DNA of 64,000 nucleotides from Nymphaea colorata (taxonomy: Eukaryota > Streptophyta > Magnoliopsida > Nymphaeales > Nymphaeaceae), in contig NC_045148.1 in assembly GCF_008831285.2 (NCBI RefSeq), positions 2,418,001-2,482,000 on the forward strand. The letters are read 5' to 3'. The notes under the pieces are model-generated. The model was not told where the DNA came from, made no database searches, and saw nothing but the letters and a program-made list of their open reading frames with translations. A program made the translations under genes and the position numbers. This document shows, in pieces, positions 35,401 to 44,881 of the stretch (positions are counted from its first letter, which is position 1; the number at the start of each line of letters is the position of its first letter).

Positions 35401-38330
35401 ATAAATAAAGGGTCTTTTTTGAAAAAAGGTGATATTTGTGACAATTCTTTGGACCATAAAAAACTATTGCTAACTTATTATGCCTTAGGGTCCCCTTCTA
35501 TATATCTAGGTGGCTGCTCCATGATGAAGAAAGGCATTACTTATTATAGTCATAATGCTGCGTAAGAAGGATTAACTTGGGAGACTTGTTCCTAGAATGC
35601 TCATATCGAAATGATTGTAACATATATAGTAGAATGAAAAGCTTTTGTCCATATGCCAACAAGAACATGGTTGTCTATCTAGAAAAAATTTGCTATGAAA
35701 GTTGCTCCATACAGCAAATTTTGCTTGGAATCAGATCGGCTATAAGAAATTGAGTCTAGCTCAAGTGTTTATCGTGTTTCTTTTTCTGAAATCTGCCATG
35801 AACATTTGATATATCTGATATAGTTTTACTTTAGCATAAATTTCAAGGTCTTTCATGGTAAACTAAAAAATCTTTGGTAATTAAGACCATAGTTCATATA
35901 AGCAACTTGATGCATAAAAATATAAGATTTTTTTCTTTGAATTTTTTAGGGAAATTTTATTGCTTTCTGCAATATGGCCAGCAAAGCAGTTAGTAATATA
36001 CCACAGACCCAAATCTGGGTATAGGAACAATTCAACTTCTCTTGATGCATCATTGGATACACTTCCAAACAAACCTTCATATTTCTACATTTCATTTTGA
36101 AACCCTAAATTTTCAAAACCCTAATTTGAAAAGCTTAAACATGCATCATGTAGCCTACATCAAATTGTTGCATCGACCCATGATGATATGGTGATTAATA
36201 ATGCTTCTCTTATTCGGGAAACCTAAAAATCTAAAGGTCATATTAGGTTTCATTAAACTATCCCTTTCCAAAATTAGGGCACATTTGTTTTATTCATACA
36301 GTGCATTTAGGTCCAGGATGGCATTTAGGCATTTAAATAATAAAGGGTACAGTCTAATCCTTTGTCCGATTACCCGTAGTAAAGGTGTCATAAATGATCA
36401 AACCTCGTATACACAAGTGACAGTCCTTTACAAAGGAAATGAAAAGTGGGTCTTCTTTTTAGTGCCTAGATAAGGCCCAAGAGGTAATATCTTGATTGTT
36501 AGACAGCCCCAAGCCATGACTGTGCCTATAAAAAATAACTTTTATTTTTCCAATGAGAAGTCATACTGAACTACAGTAAGAATGTAAACATAACCTAGAA
36601 CTATGATAAATTTGATATCATCCTTATGAACATGATGGCCAAAGAAAGCCACTACAAAGCATGCAAGCAGTATACTATGGAAAAACAACACCAAAGTACA
36701 AGGATAGGACAAAATTAACAGACTAAACACTAAATACTTTGTCAAAACCATGTGAGAGCACTGAGAGGAAACATTTGCAACTTGAGCATTCACCTGGTGA
36801 TGGTCGCAAAACTTGGAATACTGATAAACTGCAATCAAGCAGGAAAAGTGAACGTTACTACAAGCATTTGGGCAGTACAATGGTTATATAGTGTTAAGCA
36901 TTAATGACTAGAGGAAAATATGACAGGCAATAAGAAGATAAAATGAATATGGAGTCTATGTTATCTAAACGAAATAAGAACACAGTTAATTTCAGGTTAG
37001 CTCTGGACTGTTAATAGGGTAAAGATTGCTTGTGAATTGTCTCATATAACCAGGATGACAGCTATACACGGTATCAATAATGCTTTGTTGAAGACTTGAA
37101 GTTGGCCTTCTATAATAGCAAAACTTTTTGCACCTTTCAGGAATCACTTCTGACCATTTTCTTGGACTCCATGACAACACCATGTTCCCCACACAGAGCA
37201 GGCTCCCTTCATATTGGACACCATTAACAGTAAATCCTGTATCAGTGAACCTGGAAAAAGAAAGAAATTCACTGGTGAAAAATAACAGACTAAACAAAAA
37301 AAAGCACATTCAGGAATTGAAGAAGTGCTGGGAGTGGTATGACTAATATGAAAGGAGATCCTTCGAGGACAATTTATAAAATCCCATACTCATGCCAAGA
37401 GGATCTTTGACCAAACCTTGAACAGGCATTGACCAGAAAAGAAAAGCTGCAGCGTTGTACTACAGCAAAATATCTAAGGAGAGAAAGCATGCTATTTTCA
37501 ACGAATGGGACACTAAAACAATAGCTAGTGCAGCCTCTATACTTTTGCAGTGAGAACGTTTAAACCAATATCATTAACCCTCCCCTCTATACCCGGAACC
37601 CAAGTTTAGTGTCTTTTCCCACTGTTGCACATCCTAAGATTCGGAAGCTTATCCATCAGAACGGGATAAGCGACTAAATTGTATTCTCAGCCGTAAGCAC
37701 GATCCCGTATAAGCACACGACCATGGATGAAGAAGCAGGCGTAATGCACCCCTTCAATCCGAAAGGGGCCTAGAAACACCTAAAAATCATATTCATTTAA
37801 CTTCAGAGGAAGAGTAATTGAAGATTTAAAATTTACTGACTGCTATTCCCATCTAAATGAAAAAGAAGAGATAAAAGTAATCGAACCAAAAGCAAAAAAA
37901 GGAAAAGCAAGCCCCTAAGAAAATTTCCAACAGAGAGAGAGAGTACCTCTCGAAACGTAGCTGTTCTTCATTGACACGATCTATCAGATTAATCTGATCA
38001 TAAAGAGAAAATGCACGCCTATTCTCGCATTCACCCAAACACAAATATCGTTACTAACAACAGGTGATATTAAACAAACTGTCAGCCAAAATCGTGAAAA
38101 GGAAATAAGAAAATCGTTTCAGAATTTTCGGGGGATAAACTCAATCAAGAGAATTGTCAAGGGAAAGCTCAACCAGGAGAAACAAAAACAATATAGAGAT
38201 AAGAGGAAGAGAGAGATGGTTACCGGAGAGAAGGCAGGGAAGAAGGCTTGAAGGGCTTTTGAGATGATGGATTCCGGAGACTCCTGAGGAGGGTCGGGAA
38301 TGCCGCCAAGGCCTTGTGCCTCTGCGCCAT
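25565..38330 (-). CDS. NDUFAF3: NDUFAF3-like mitochondrial complex I assembly factor, 6 exons
   Basis: Plant member of the Mth938/DUF498 family, which helps early assembly of respiratory complex I at the inner mitochondrial membrane. Exons on the minus strand: 38330-38224, 38018-37947, 37250-37134, 36828-36794 (35 bp), 25865-25765, 25651-25565. Phases agree at every GT-AG junction, giving 172 residues and TGA. Seen: a basic, acid-free N-terminus (MAQRHKALAAFPTLLRSLRN) fitting a mitochondrial presequence; FSLYDQINLIDRV; FTVNGVQYEGSLLCVGN; LSWSPRKW; then across the huge intron PSPDILILGCGRNIQPVGPE, GMKLEAVDSRNAASTYNILN and EEGRLVAAAVLPYG. These match the plant family, as I recall it, along its whole length. 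Intron 4 is 10,928 bp and full of transposon remnants, yet the frame is intact. A hAT element begins 424 bp upstream of the start. Confidence 0.93.
26296..26649. mobile_element. hAT-type MITE, 354 bp
   Basis: Left end CTATATCACATGGGTGC; right end, inverted, TTATTTTACATAGGTGTGCC. Flanks CCTCAAAG (26288-26295) and CCCTAAAG (26650-26657) match at 6 of 8. Same family as the elements in the IF-2 intron. It contains a (TACA)n then (TA)n run. It sits near the 3' end of intron 4 of the NDUFAF3-like gene. Confidence 0.8.
26391..26438. repeat. (TACA)n-(TA)n microsatellite
   Basis: About eight TACA units followed by TA units, inside the 354-bp hAT MITE. Confidence 0.95.
26838..27143. mobile_element. 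Tourist-like MITE, second copy, inverted
   Basis: Reverse-orientation relative of 7573-7891. It shares GGTATTATACGGNGA, TTTCTCGGGTATAATACGGC, AAAGTTGTATATCT and GCAAATTTTTTAAAAATTT. The right end has ATGTGACAATG; the left end is decayed. Boundaries are approximate. Confidence 0.75.
27262..28300. mobile_element. Decayed hAT- and Tourist-like debris
   Basis: Two right-type hAT ends occur: GTGTAACATAA near 27815 with GCACCCAAGTTTTTAAAAATG upstream (here split across variants), and CCCAAACCCATGGGACATAG ending at 28300. Between them (about 27866-28118) is an AT-rich block with GCAAAAAAGTCACC and TCTCGTGATATTTGTGACC, resembling the Tourist-like family. Individual edges cannot be fixed. Confidence 0.4.
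28309..28341 (+). mobile_element. Left end of a hAT-type MITE cut by a copia LTR
   Basis: CTATGTCACATGGGTACGGG begins at 28309, exactly eight bases (ATAAAAAG) after the CATAG end of another family member at 28300. The copia LTR starts at 28342, so the element body is displaced or lost. Confidence 0.7.
28342..28817 (+). mobile_element. Copia 5' LTR (476 bp)
   Basis: Starts TGTTAGAATTTAAATATTAG and ends GACTGATTTACA, directly before the primer-binding site. It carries a TATA-like ACTATAAATAAGGG (28617 on) and an inverted repeat CCAACGGCTAG / CTAGCCGTTGG (28547-28577). It is antisense to the NDUFAF3-like gene, within its intron 4. A related LTR in the opposite direction is at 32240-32566. Confidence 0.88.
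28818..28829 (+). other. Copia primer-binding site (initiator tRNA-Met)
   Basis: TGGTATCAGAGC immediately follows the LTR. This is the standard plant copia site complementary to the 3' end of initiator methionine tRNA. Confidence 0.92.
29113..29811 (+). pseudogene. Copia gag fused by deletion to a reverse transcriptase piece
   Basis: Gag starts at ATG 29113 (LPKLTSSNYVSWAKTMEHFM, the typical copia gag opening). A TGA follows FAHEA at 29446-29448. The frame continues with a gag UBN2-type segment (KSIKEYVGEIEQLWDELALF, FILGLRSEYDG) and then jumps to KVLRLRTPLYGLKQAPKYWF, the SLYGLKQAPR motif of copia reverse transcriptase. Protease, integrase and most of the polymerase are therefore missing. 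The stop and a frame change make it non-coding. Confidence 0.88.
29928..30060 (+). pseudogene. Copia reverse transcriptase fragment
   Basis: MADLGFLTYFIESRVLYQ matches the conserved copia phrase EMSDLGLLHYFLGIEV that follows the catalytic motif. It lies about 160 bp past the gag-RT relic and probably belongs to the same broken element. No RNase H or 3' LTR follows in this orientation. Confidence 0.7.
30100..31240. other. Intronic DNA without recognised coding content
   Basis: Part of intron 4 of the NDUFAF3-like gene. No domain is recognised in the short open frames at 30158-30397 or 30656-30859. Confidence 0.4.
31247..31318 (+). pseudogene. Leucine-rich-repeat relic
   Basis: One frame reads LSENQLVGEIPNSLGVLRYL followed by SHL, a textbook extracellular plant LRR (LxxNxLxGxIPxxLGxLxxLxxL) of receptor-like proteins or kinases. 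It is about 24 codons long with no frame continuing either way, so it is a fragment, possibly brought in by a transposon. Confidence 0.6.
32240..34230 (-). mobile_element. Truncated copia element, minus strand (RT end, RNase H, 3' LTR)
   Basis: Minus-strand order: a decayed reverse transcriptase core (LIYVDELVII near 34190-34160, cf. YVDD); KMKFNDGQLLNGSTLF and SYLIINRLDIAHA (33330-33190); RNase H pieces GYTDADW, then STIGFYIFLET (33050-32950); IELLFVTSEYQQADF (about 32705-32660); a purine tract GGGGGGTGGGGG (about 32580); and an LTR down to about 32240. That LTR resembles the 28342-28817 LTR (TATAAATAAGGG, CCGTTGGGCTAG). Stops and frameshifts break it throughout. It lies in sense orientation to the host gene, in intron 4. 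Confidence 0.85.
34205..34900. repeat. GTATC/GATAC-rich repeat block
   Basis: Clusters of GTATC and TATCGTA words at 34215-34280 and, inverted, at 34790-34895 (GATACGAGGCGTATCG, ATATCGTACAGTACATATG) flank an AT-rich middle. The layout suggests a degenerate terminal-inverted-repeat element, but no target duplication is visible. Confidence 0.4.
35086..35445. mobile_element. Tourist-like MITE, third copy, diverged
   Basis: Begins after TTTAA with CAGTAAGGTTTTTCTCAG and ends GATATTTGTGACAAT. It shares TATTTCTCGGCAAAG, AACACGTTAAATACATTTTTT and AAAAACGCAAAAAA with copies 7573-7891 and 26838-27143. It is much mutated. Confidence 0.6.
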
Positions 38331-38753
38331 GACTCACTCCCCCTGTTGCTTCTCTTCTTCTGATATCGGTGCTAGGCATCCGGCAGAGATTACCGGACAG
38401 GGCCAGACAAGCAGCGGGGTTCGGTGGCGATGGCCAGAGACGGTCAGAAAAGAAACCGAAATGCGACTGATCCGACGGCAAATGAATCGGGTTCGTGCCG
38501 GATCAACCCGTTCCAAGCTAAGTAGGATCTGAATTTGGGCACAAGAAGTACGTCCAATATGATTTCGGTCCGACTTGCTGAAGCCGATGGTTGCCAGATT
38601 TAGCCGTTTAGTTTGGTTGTTGTTTTGAAATATTGAGGTTTGAGCAACTAAGAATGAAATAACGGAAGAGAAAAATAGCACGTGCCCCCATGATGCAAGA
38701 AAGGAAAGCAACAAATGTCTCCGTGTCTCCTCCTGTGGCACAGCGGCTTTACG
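38331..38753. promoter_or_regulatory. Presumed promoter region of the NDUFAF3-like gene
   Basis: The 423 bp between the start codon and the edge of the hAT element must hold the 5' leader and proximal promoter. No TATA box or named element stands out, which is usual for a housekeeping gene. Confidence 0.35.
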
Positions 38754-40837
38754 TGGCCTGGGCATGGGGCCGGCCCGGCCCGGTATAGGCTTGGTCTGGG
38801 TTGAAGATTTTCACTATCGGGCTTACCTTTACTGAGCCTAGCTCGGCCCGATATCTTAACGGGCCGGGTCTGGTTATCACTTCTAAGCCCGGCCCGGCCC
38901 GACGGGCCCGTTAGGTCATTGAGTCATTCCACAGATTTTTCATTTTAATTTTTTTCTCACTCCTTCCTCTCCTCCTGCCCCCTTCCTGATTCCTCCTCGT
39001 CGCATTTGGCAGAGGCTGTTGTGCTGCACCGTCGCCACCATCACCGTCTCCTCTCCAGTCTCCACCATTGGGCCAGGGCCACCGTTAGTCCATCGCCCTT
39101 TCGTCGCTCCACCACTACCGTCGCCATTTTGCTTTGTGAGGGTACACGTCTTTTATCCCTTTTCTTCTGTTTTGCTCTTAGCACTAGACATGTTATTTTT
39201 CTTTTGCCTGTTTTCCCATTCCAAATCTCAATTTAGAAACTAAGCACTGCCTGCCTTGGCGCCTGCAGCCTGCTGACTGCGAGAGAAGGAGTTTGCTACA
39301 GCCCAAGGTACGACCCCCCTCTGTTTTCCTAGACATTTGGTCTTCCTTCTCTTCACTCTCCTTCACGTGCACGTTCATGCTTCTTGGGATGGAGATGCAT
39401 TGGTTTTTGTCGTGTAGATTGTCACTACAATCTATATTGGTTTGATTGTTCTTTTGAATCAGTTGATGGGTCTTTCAAATCTGATGTTGTTAACACCTAC
39501 CTACATAAAGATTTTCGAATACGAAGAGATCATCTGGTTATGGATGGGGTTGTGCTTGAAAACAACTACCAATCCATTATTGTGGGGACTTCCAACCATG
39601 TTAGATAGAACAGAGAAAGTAGGCAGAGTTGAAGCCCTTCAAATTCGCATTCCTTTTAGCACTTTGATTAATTTTTCTGGTCTTCATGAGGTTTGCCAGA
39701 TCAATTCCAGTTTACTAATAATAATATGTTCTGCATAGGCAAGAGGTGTTTTACTATTTTCCGAACTTTCAAGCGTTGGAATTTGTAGCTAGAATTCGAA
39801 ATATGATGACTGCCTGATGCTTAAACCGGATGAGTAAGGTGGGCCAATTTCTGAGTTCTTGGAATAAATCTATTAATGGCAGAATGGATCTGACTGTAAT
39901 CAACACTGATATTGCTATGACAGTGTTGTCAACTCACAGGCTGAAATGGAACCCATCTCTAATGGGTTTGTCTCCTCCTGTTTTGGATTAAGGAACAATA
40001 GGAAATCCATTTTTGTGGGGACTGTGGTGTAACCGCTGAAAAGAGACATAATATAAGAAGTTAGTTTGTAACTTTGTATGTGTGTGTGGAAGAGGGAGAG
40101 AGGGAGATGGTTTCTTATTTCTAAAACATGAACAGTGCAAGTAGCTGCGTGTGCTCATGTCCTTGGTAGTCCTTTGTTAGTTTGTTTTCTTATTTTTATA
40201 CATATTTTCTTGTACCTACTATGCTTTTTAGATTATTTATCTTTAATGGATAAAATATAAATCTTTGCTTCAAGTACACTTGTTTAAGATAGTCTTATCC
40301 TTGTTTACATCAATGTCATCAAGAATTCAAATTTTAGCTTAAATGAAGTTATTTATCAATCATTTGTATTATCTAGTCTTTTGGCTTGTTTCCCAACAAG
40401 TATTTCTGTTTTTAAGTTGTTCTCATTGAAGCTTGCAATGTAAACTAGAATTACTAATAACTTGCTCCTACCATTCATATTTATTCATAGCCAAACAATG
40501 TGCTGTTTCAAAAGTTGTTCTCATTAAAGCTTGCAATGTTTCAGGTTTGATCGTGAGTGGAAGAAAATTAAAGCATTTGTCAGCTCAAAAACACGAAATC
40601 CAAGTTTGTACTGTGTAGTTCAATATTTTTCTTATTTATGGCAATGGAAATACTTTAGCCTAGACCATTTTGTCTATGAATCTTGATGCATTTTGAATAT
40701 GAACTGCATGGGTTTTTGTAATATGATGGCTGCCACAGTTTTTTGATGCATGTCTATGAAACTTGTGAGAATTTTTGTAATTGGTTTCCCTATGACTCTA
40801 TGTTTAGGTTGTTCGGATTTCATTCAAATAGTAAGTC

Positions 40838-42882
40838 ATGTCATCTAGCATTGGGGATGAAGAATATCGTCTGATGGCAGATGTAGAGGAAGATGAATCT
40901 TTTACATGTACTGAAAAAGACGTTGAACCCAAAAAGAAAAGAACATCAATAGTATGGAATGACTTCAAATTAATAGAATTTAAGGGAAAAGAGTGAGCAA
41001 AATGCAATTATTGTGCTGAACGATTTGTTGCACATAGTAGCAATGGTACGAGCCACTTAAAACGACATAGAAATACATGTGTCAGAAAACAAATACTTGA
41101 TGGAAAACAACGAACTTTGTCATTTGGAGTTGGTGAATCTGATGCCTCAAATATAGGTCAACATAAATTTGATGTGGACACTATAATGCATGCACTTCCT
41201 TTCAGTATTACAGAATATCAATATTTTAACGAGTTTCTAAAGGATTGCAATCCAAAGTTTGTGCCAATTTCAAGAAGAACACTTACAAAAGAGGTACAAT
41301 CAATGTTCTCGACTAAAAAAAAGAGATATGAAGAAATTTTAAATAACCGAGTGCAGCGGGTATCATTGACATTTGATATGTGGTCCTCACAGCAGACATT
41401 AGGGTACTTATGCTTGACAGCCTCTTATATTGATACAGATTGACAACTGCACTCTCATATACTTAGTTTTATACATGTGCCTCCACCATATAATGCTATT
41501 TGTATATGTGACACATTATCAGAGTGCATTACTACTAAGTGGGAACTTCAATTAAAGTTGATTTTTGTCGCTGCTAATAATTGTTCAACAAATAATAGTG
41601 CAATAAGTTTATTGAGAAGGACCATAGAAAGGAAAAATAATATTTCTTTTCCATTGAGAGGGGAGTATTTTCATATTCGATGTGGTGCACATATCATAAA
41701 TCTGATAGTTAAAGATGGTATGAATGATATGGATGATACAATTTCAAAAATTCGTAACAGTGTCAAATATGTAAGGGGATCACCGAAACGACTACATGCT
41801 TTCAAAGAATGTGTAAAGGCAATGGGTTTGGATGAGAAAAAAAGTTTAAACTATGATGTTCCTACTCGATGGAATTCTACATTTATAATGTTGAGAGATG
41901 AATTATTATTCAAATATGTCTTTCAACATTTGGCATCATGTGATCCTAGTTATACATGTTTGCCTTCAGGATGAGTGGTATCATGCATCTGATTTATGTC
42001 AGTTCTTAAAGGTCTTCTACGATGCAACAAATCTATTCTCTACCACCAAACAGGTAACAGCTAATCTTGTTTTTGAAGAAATCGTATCAATTTACCATCA
42101 TTTGTATACACATCGCGGAATATCAAATGAACATATCAGAGCATTGGCATGCAAAATGCAAGAAAAGTTTGACAAATACTTTAAGAGTTACAATATTCTC
42201 TTTGCAATTGCAGTTGTTTTAGATCCTAGGTTCAAGTTGTCATACTTGAAGTATTTTCTTGGCAATTTAGATAAACCTGATGCAATAGTGAAATATGAAA
42301 TTATAGAGAGCACTCTTCATGAATTGTATGCTGAGTACAAAAATATGTATGATACTGACACATGTAATATGAAAAGGGCCAATGCATCCGCTAGTACCAT
42401 CATTGCAACGGAAGAGTATAAAAGTGTGTCTAGATATGTGTTTAGAACATATGTCAACTCCGTATCTTCTGTAGTGGTTAACACAGATCTAGACAAATAT
42501 TTGTTTGATCCAATGAAAGAAATTACACCTACTGCAGAGTTCAACATATTATCTTGGTGGAAAACAAATGAAAGCAAATATAAAATTCTAGTAAAGATAG
42601 CTCGAGATGTGTTAGCTATTCATGTATCTACAGTTGCTTCAGAATCTGCATTCAGTATAGCAGGAAGAATTATTAATGATTATCGATGTTCAACTACTCC
42701 AGAAAATGTTGAATCGTTAATCTGCACACAAAGTTGGATTGGTGAGGCAAACAACTTATGTGAAAAGTAAGATGTTCATTGCTCATAGTTTATACATATT
42801 AACATAATAGTGTGCTTAAATTAATAAGTGTCTTTGTTACAGTTCTCATGATGCAGAGCACCATTTTGATGAGGAATGTTAA
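40838..42882 (+). pseudogene. hAT transposase (BED finger, RICESLEEPER-like), broken
   Basis: Starts at ATG 40838. A BED zinc finger is recognisable (CNYCAERF, then SHLKRHRNTC), followed by DIMHALPFSITEYQYFNEFL, LTFDMWSSQ, FHIRCGAHIINLIVKDG, VPTRWNSTFIML, then AVVLDPRFKLSYLKYF and the C-terminal dimerisation domain (LSWWKTNESKYKILVKIARD, STVASESAFSIAGRI). Three breaks are visible: TGA at 40994 and TGA at 41441, both at likely tryptophan positions, and a one-base frame shift near 41965-41972. The last coding bases can be spliced (GT at 42767, AG at 42841-42842) to a short acidic exon ending TAA at 42882. The family excises and reinserts DNA with 8-bp target duplications; this copy cannot make an intact enzyme. 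Confidence 0.95.
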
Positions 42883-43487
42883 TCGAGTGCATGACTATTA
42901 TGGTAATTTATATAAGAGGTTGGAGATCATTTGCAACTATCCTTTAGCTTTCTATTATTAAATATTATGCTTTTCTCAATGGAAAAAGAACACACTGAAG
43001 ACATCAGTCATGTTCCCTGCCATTCTCTTCTCCATCTTCTTGGTACTCAATGCACTCATCTAGGGAGAAAAGTCTTCAGGCACAATTCCATTTGGTACCA
43101 TGTTTGCACTTGTGGTTCTTTGGTTTGGCAAATCAGTGCCTTTGGTTTTTCTTGTAAGTTATCTTGGATACATGATGAACTCATAGTTTCACTTGTACAT
43201 CCATGTGAGAATCCTACAGCTTTTAACCAGGGAGCCAGTTGTACGTTATACTTTGATTTTAAATATTTGAGCATTTGACGAATGAGATTGCAACCAGATG
43301 CTGTCTTGAATTCCTATTTCCTAGCAGTTTGCAGTTGTATGCAGTTCATCAAACTGCACGTCCAATGTATGCAGTTGTGCTTTCATATTAGCAATTTTTA
43401 TGTTTTAACAAATGCCTATAGTCTGCACAGCTATTGGAGATAGCGACATTGTATAATCTTTCATTGTCTCACTGTCAGCTGGCATTA

Positions 43488-43490
<3 letters not shown>

Positions 43491-43541
<51 letters not shown>
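43491..43541. repeat. (TA)n microsatellite
   Basis: About 25 TA units near the 3' end of the large hAT element. Confidence 0.97.
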
Positions 43542-44369
43542 CATCCCGAAATGGCAGGTGCATAAAGTTCCAAAATTCAGGTTGCATGCGAGAGAACTTT
43601 CTTACACTAACAAGCTAATGGTTGTTGTATGTGATTGCCACAACTTTATGGAACTTTGAAATAAGTATCAAGCTTCAAAGCTTACAATATAATTGAACGT
43701 CTTAGCTCTGAAATTTGTACATTTTTAAAAAATCGAGCAGCTAAATTCTCCAAAACTAAACACGTAAACTCGAGAAAGGAGGCCAGGACATGCCAATAAT
43801 CATGTCCTCAACTTGATTCAGCAGCCAACTTTGTTATTCTGCTCGAACTGAATGAATCCTCTATATACACTTCAAAAACCTTGTGAACCTTGTGTGCTTA
43901 ACCAGGGAGCCAGTTTTTTGTATGGCCCCGGCCCGGCCTGGCCCGGTAGTTACTGGGCCTCAGTCATGGTTGGCCCGGCCTGGCCCGATGCCCAGGCCTA
44001 TACGCAGTCTCAAATATTGTGATCGCTCTGTTTCTTAGGCTGCAAATGATGGTAAAGTCCATATTTAAGTTAAGGGACTTAATAGATTCATTGAAGCTAA
44101 GTTAGAACCTTAAGATATGTCTTTGAGAATTTTATGTTAAAATTGATTTTTTTAAAATAAATATGAATAGAAAAGACAAATAAGATAACAAATATTTAGA
44201 CTTGTCCCTGCCGTAAAATAGGAATTAGAAATTTGATATGAATCTGATTCTTAATGCGGACTTAGCAAATCGAATTAATTGAGTGTGAGTGGACGGTCCT
44301 CATTTGTCTCGTAAATGACGGAGTGAAAGCACAGATGGGCATAGATCTCTCCCTCTCTTTTGCTGCTGG

Positions 44370-44580
44370 ACACCAGACTATGCACCCATCCGGCAGCCAC
44401 GGTGAAAGGGACGACCTCCCGACTGCCCGGCGAGGATGCAGTCGGCTTGCGACCGTTGCTTTCTCTCTCTCTCTCTCTCGCTCGCTCTGCAACGGTTAAG
44501 AACGGAAGCCCGACCGGTGACCATGGTTGAAATGTCGACCTCCCGACCGCCCGACGAAAACGCAGTCGGCTGGCAACCAA
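44370..44580. repeat. Imperfect tandem duplication with a (CT)n run
   Basis: The phrase GACGACCTCCCGACTGCCCG...GCAGTCGGCTTGCGACC (44410-44456) recurs with changes as TCGACCTCCCGACCGCCCG...GCAGTCGGCTGGCAACC (44535-44578). The copies are about 125 bp apart and separated by (CT)n at about 44460-44480. Minus-strand open frames across it are related to one another because of the duplication. Confidence 0.75.
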
Positions 44581-44749
44581 CCTCGACCTGCCAATGGTGA
44601 GGACCGATCGACTGCCGACAGCGACGGTATACCCCTTCCTCTCTCTCCCTCACTCTCTTTCTCTGCTCTCCCCCTCCTCCCCCTCCCTCACTCTAGAAAA
44701 AGTCTCTTCCCTCTCTCTCTTACTCTCTCTATCCCTCCGACTTCCCTGA

Positions 44750-44820
44750 ATGCTCAAAAATCCATCGAGCTTCATCTGCTACTCCGCAACAAATCGGAGC
44801 TGTTGGAGTCCCATCAGCAG
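44750..44820 (+). other. Possible orphan first exon
   Basis: A CT-rich stretch (44635-44745) like a plant 5' leader leads to an ATG at 44750. An open frame then runs to CATCAGCAG followed by a good donor, GTATGT, at 44821. No matching downstream exon was found before the Tourist-like elements start. It could be a gene remnant cut off by those insertions. I do not recognise the encoded peptide in any frame. Confidence 0.25.
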
Positions 44821-44881
44821 GTATGTCCCTTGTTCCTCTCTCTTCTTCTAATTTTCTCTCCCAAATCCCTCACTCTAAACG

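Larger units (their letters stand above)
38754..44000 (+). mobile_element. Degenerate full-length-type hAT transposon, about 5.2 kb
   Basis: Left end TGGCCTGGGCATGGGGCC; right end, inverted, TAGGCCTGGGCATCGGGCC. Both are followed inward by clusters of GGCCC/GGGCC words (38760-38910 and 43920-44000), as in the MITE at 62416. The broken transposase lies in between in plus orientation, with a CT-rich leader (38950-39300) and a long apparently noncoding 5' part. Flanking GCTTTACG and TACGCAGT do not match as an 8-bp duplication, so the edges are approximate or mutated. A (TA)n run is at 43491-43541. Confidence 0.85.

Noticed and set aside
38119-38765. 120- and 143-codon minus-strand frames at the NDUFAF3-like promoter
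   Set aside because: One overlaps the true first exon in another frame. The other lies in promoter and hAT-edge DNA. The family's own N-terminus is read from ATG 38330.
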